7,769 nt of DNA, taken from the NCBI GenBank assembly GCA_023416195.1, contig JAEZID010000071.1:1-7769 (forward strand). Direction: 5' to 3'. The notes under the pieces are model-generated. The model saw only the letters and a list, made by a program, of their open reading frames with translations, did not search any database and was not told the origin of the DNA. Below, in pieces: positions 5,568 to 7,769 of the stretch. The translations under genes were made by a program, and so were the position numbers. How positions within the stretch are numbered: position 1 is the stretch's first letter; every line of letters begins with the position of its first letter. This stretch comes from Pseudomonadota bacterium (GTDB taxonomy: Bacteria > Pseudomonadota > Alphaproteobacteria > Azospirillales > Azospirillaceae).

Positions 5568-6980
5568 ATGACCGTCGTCACCCGTTTTGCCCCGTCGCCC
5601 ACCGGCTTTCTCCACATCGGAGGCGCCCGCACCGCGTTGTTCAACTGGCTGTACGCCAAGCACACGGGCGGCAAGTACCTGCTGCGCATCGAGGACACCG
5701 ACCGGCAACGCTCGACCGACGCCGCCGTGGACGCGATTCTCGACGGGCTTTCCTGGCTTGGCCTGACCTGGGACGGCGAGGCGATCAGCCAGTTCGCCCG
5801 CAAGGACCGCCACGCCGAGGTCGCCAAGCAGATGCTGGACGCCGGCAAGGCTTATTACTGCTACGCCAGCCCCGAGGAACTGGACGCGATGCGCGCCGCG
5901 CAGAAGGCCGCCGGCCAGCCGGTGCGCTACGACGGCCGCTGGCGCGACCGCGATCCGTCGGAGGCGCCCGCCGGCGTCAAGCCGGTGATCCGCCTGAAGG
6001 CCCCGCAGGAAGGCGAAACCGTCCTGAAGGACCATGTCCAGGGCGAGGTGCGGGTGCAGAACGCGCAGCTCGACGACCTGATCCTGCTGCGCGCCGACGG
6101 CACGCCGACCTATCTGCTGGCCGTGGTGGTGGACGACCACGACATGGGCGTGACCCACGTCATCCGCGGCGACGACCACCTGACCAACACCTTCCGCCAG
6201 ATCCAGATCTACAACGCCATGGGCTGGGACCTGCCGGACTTCGGGCACATCCCGCTGATCCACGGGCCGGACGGCGCCAAGCTGTCGAAGCGGCACGGCG
6301 CGCTGGGCGTGGACGCCTACCGCGACATGGGCTACCTGCCGGAGGCCGTGCGCAACTACCTGCTGCGGCTCGGCTGGGCGCACGGCGACGACGAGATCAT
6401 TTCGACCGAGCAGGCCATCGAGTGGTTCAACCTGGAGGGCATCGGCCGTTCGCCCTCGCGATTCGATTTCGCCAAGCTGGAGAACCTGAACGCCCACTAC
6501 ATGCGCCAGGCCGACGACGCCCGCCTGCTGGACCTGATCGTGCCGCGCCTGGAGGCCGACCTCGGCCGCGCCCTGACCGATGCCGAGCGCGACCTTTTGA
6601 AGCGGGCCATGAACGGGCTGAAGCAGCGCGCCCGCACTGTGGTCGATCTGGCGCAAAGCGCCCGCTTCTACGTCGCCGCCCGCCCGCTGTCCTATGACGA
6701 GAAAGCGGCCGCGCTGTTGGACGAAAAGGGCCGTTCGGTGTTGACGGATCTGGCCGCCCTGTTCGGGGCGGAGCCGGACTTCACGGCGGCCGCGCTGGAA
6801 GCCCAGGTCCGGCGATTCGCCGAGGAACGGGGGGAGAAACTTGGCAAGGTGGCTCAACCGCTGCGCGCCGCGCTCACCGGTTCGACCGTGTCGCCGCCGA
6901 TATTCGAGGTGGCCGAACTGCTCGGGCGGACGGAGACGTTGGCCCGCATGGCCGATGCCGCAGGTGCAGCGGAAAGCTAA
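5568..6980 (+). CDS. gltX: Glutamyl-tRNA synthetase (GltX)
   Basis: This class I synthetase charges tRNA-Glu with glutamate in the cytosol. The 470-residue protein has normal family length. The Rossmann catalytic core begins at once with RFAPSPTGFLHIGG, the HIGH-type signature being HIGG at 16-19, followed by LLRIEDTDRQRST, a GluRS hallmark. YYCYAS and RYDGRWRDRDP lie in the connective insertion. The KMSKS-type signature is KLSKR at 238-242, within GAKLSKRHGALGV. The all-helical anticodon-binding domain follows and ends with a SVSPPIFEVAELLGRTETL-type tail. Many alphaproteobacteria have two gltX copies and form Gln-tRNA through GatCAB; which copy this is, and whether it is discriminating, cannot be decided here. 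The neighbouring gltA shares its direction but has its own promoter. Start at ATG 5568 is supported by the conserved N-terminus despite a poor ribosome binding site. Confidence 0.98.
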   Translation: MTVVTRFAPSPTGFLHIGGARTALFNWLYAKHTGGKYLLRIEDTDRQRSTDAAVDAILDGLSWLGLTWDGEAISQFARKDRHAEVAKQMLDAGKAYYCYASPEELDAMRAAQKAAGQPVRYDGRWRDRDPSEAPAGVKPVIRLKAPQEGETVLKDHVQGEVRVQNAQLDDLILLRADGTPTYLLAVVVDDHDMGVTHVIRGDDHLTNTFRQIQIYNAMGWDLPDFGHIPLIHGPDGAKLSKRHGALGVDAYRDMGYLPEAVRNYLLRLGWAHGDDEIISTEQAIEWFNLEGIGRSPSRFDFAKLENLNAHYMRQADDARLLDLIVPRLEADLGRALTDAERDLLKRAMNGLKQRARTVVDLAQSARFYVAARPLSYDEKAAALLDEKGRSVLTDLAALFGAEPDFTAAALEAQVRRFAEERGEKLGKVAQPLRAALTGSTVSPPIFEVAELLGRTETLARMADAAGAAES

Positions 6981-6990
6981 TTTACCTGCG

Positions 6991-7019
6991 TTGATATCCG
7001 TACGGCATGGAACTATGCT
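6991..7019 (+). promoter_or_regulatory. Predicted sigma70-type promoter of gltA
   Basis: TTGATA (6991-6996) and TATGCT (7014-7019) are separated by exactly 17 bases and match the sigma70 consensus at five and four of six positions. Transcription would start near 7026, leaving a leader of about 50 bases that contains a small GGGC/GCCC hairpin (7035-7038 with 7044-7047). The gltA ribosome binding site AAGGA is at 7062-7066. The gap between gltX and gltA is 95 bases with no clear terminator, so some gltX read-through is possible. Confidence 0.65.
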
Positions 7020-7075
7020 GCGCCGATTCAAAAAGGGCGGTAAGCCCCAACCCTAATAGATAAGGACGTGCCGAG

Positions 7076-7769
7076 ATGACCCAACCCGCGGACAAGGCCG
7101 ATACCTTCACCCTTACCGACAACCGCACCGGCAAGCAGGTCACCCTGCCGGTGCTGAAGGGCAGCACCGGCCCGGACGTGATCGACATCCGCAAGCTCTA
7201 CGCGGAGACCGGTTGTTTCACCTACGACCCGGGTTTCACCTCCACCGGCAGCTGCGAATCCCAGATCACCTACATCGACGGTGACGAGGGCATTCTGTTG
7301 CACCGCGGGTACGCCATCGACGATCTCGCCGAACACGCGACCTTCCCCGAGGTCTGCTTCCTCCTCCTCAACAACCATCTCCCGAACGCCAAGGAGAAGG
7401 AGGAGTTCGAGAACATCCTGCGCCGCCATTCGATGGTGCACGAGCAGCTGACCCGCTTCTACAGCGGTTTCCGCCGCGACGCGCACCCGATGGCCATCCT
7501 GTGCGGCGTCGTCGGCGCCCTCTCGGCCTTCTACCATGACTCGACCGACATCGACGATCCGGTGCAGCGCAAGATCGCCGCGCACCGCCTGATCGCCAAG
7601 CTGCCGACCATCGCCGCGATGGCCTACAAGTACTCGGCCGGTCAGCCCTTCATGTACCCGCGCAACGACCTGTCGTACGCGGAGAACTTCCTGTACATGA
7701 CCTTCGGCACGCCCTGCGAGCCGTACAAGGTCAACCCGGTCCTGTCCAAGGCCATGGACAAGATCTTCA
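7076..7769 (+). CDS. gltA: Citrate synthase, 3'-truncated by window edge
   Basis: Citrate synthase condenses oxaloacetate and acetyl-CoA to citrate, the entry step of the TCA cycle, in the cytosol. The frame opens at ATG 7076, 9 bases after AAGGA (7062-7066), and stays open to the window end: 231 full codons of about 430 expected. The product begins MTQPADKADTFTLTDN and contains LPVLKGSTGPDVIDIRKLY, DPGFTSTGSCESQITYIDG and DEGILLHRGYAIDDLA, closely matching the N-terminal domain of the Gram-negative (type II, hexameric) enzymes such as E. coli GltA. RDAHPMAILCGVVGALSAFY and the AYKYSAGQPFMYPRNDLSY segment continue the match. The catalytic histidines and aspartate lie beyond the window, so activity cannot be checked. 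A good promoter precedes it, suggesting transcription independent of gltX. Confidence 0.97.
   Translation, partial: MTQPADKADTFTLTDNRTGKQVTLPVLKGSTGPDVIDIRKLYAETGCFTYDPGFTSTGSCESQITYIDGDEGILLHRGYAIDDLAEHATFPEVCFLLLNNHLPNAKEKEEFENILRRHSMVHEQLTRFYSGFRRDAHPMAILCGVVGALSAFYHDSTDIDDPVQRKIAAHRLIAKLPTIAAMAYKYSAGQPFMYPRNDLSYAENFLYMTFGTPCEPYKVNPVLSKAMDKIF

Noticed and set aside
3409..5571. Long plus-strand frames (354 and 327 codons) opposite comEC
   Set aside because: Products are low-complexity Arg/Gln/His/Pro-rich and mirror the codon bias of comEC; there is no ribosome binding site or family motif.
5478..7031. 517-codon open frame on the minus strand opposite gltX
   Set aside because: It lies antisense to a full-length gltX. 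Its His/Gln/Arg/Val-rich product has no recognisable motif, which is what GC-rich third positions produce on the opposite strand.
7031..7048. Possible riboswitch or attenuator in the gltA leader
   Set aside because: Only a 4-bp GGGC/GCCC hairpin is present in a ~50-base leader, too little to support a structured regulatory RNA.
7028..7585. 185-codon minus-strand frame opposite gltA
   Set aside because: gltA on the plus strand is unmistakable from its N-terminal motifs; the antisense frame has no recognisable content.
1..7769. A novel defence, mobile or biosynthetic system
   Set aside because: All but one frame is a well-known core gene in a conserved order, with no integrase, transposase, tRNA-flanked island or compositional break that would indicate an accessory system.

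Overview
This is a stretch of GC-rich alphaproteobacterial core chromosome. The gene order trpC - (small ORF) - moaC - moeA - lexA - comEC(reverse) - gltX - gltA is the arrangement known from Rhodospirillales and Rhodobacterales. The direct-repeat GAAC-N7-GAAC operator in front of lexA is the alphaproteobacterial SOS box. The protein sequences look most like Azospirillum or a close relative, but that genus-level guess comes from general familiarity and not from a search. I see no insertion sequence, prophage, CRISPR array, tRNA or rRNA.

Layout. Bases 1-479 hold the 3' two thirds of trpC (tryptophan synthesis). A 58-codon ORF at 498-674 looks like a GNAT acetyltransferase whose middle has been deleted in frame. 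It overlaps moaC (671-1150) by ATGA, and moaC overlaps moeA (1147-2370, GTG start) by GTGA, so these three frames form a tightly coupled string behind trpC. MoaC and MoeA act at an early and a late step of molybdenum cofactor synthesis. A 128-base gap then carries a sigma70-like promoter with a LexA operator lying across its spacer and -10, followed by lexA (2499-3197).

lexA and comEC converge on a gap of about 100 bases packed with GC-rich stem-loops that resemble a dispersed palindromic repeat; the comEC stop codon abuts the last stem-loop. comEC (3301-5496, minus) encodes an inner-membrane DNA-uptake channel protein without a recognisable metallo-beta-lactamase catalytic motif. It diverges from gltX (5568-6980, glutamyl-tRNA synthetase) across 71 bases. 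A good promoter at 6991-7019 precedes gltA (citrate synthase), which runs off the right edge.

Most of the window is ordinary housekeeping DNA, and I do not see a new multi-gene system. The points worth a second look are the internally deleted GNAT frame kept in register between trpC and moaC, the extra GAAC/GTTC half-sites around the lexA operator, the Glu-Arg-Gly in place of Glu-Ser-Gly in TrpC, and the hairpin-rich repeat at the lexA/comEC junction. No gene-free stretch exceeds about 130 bases.
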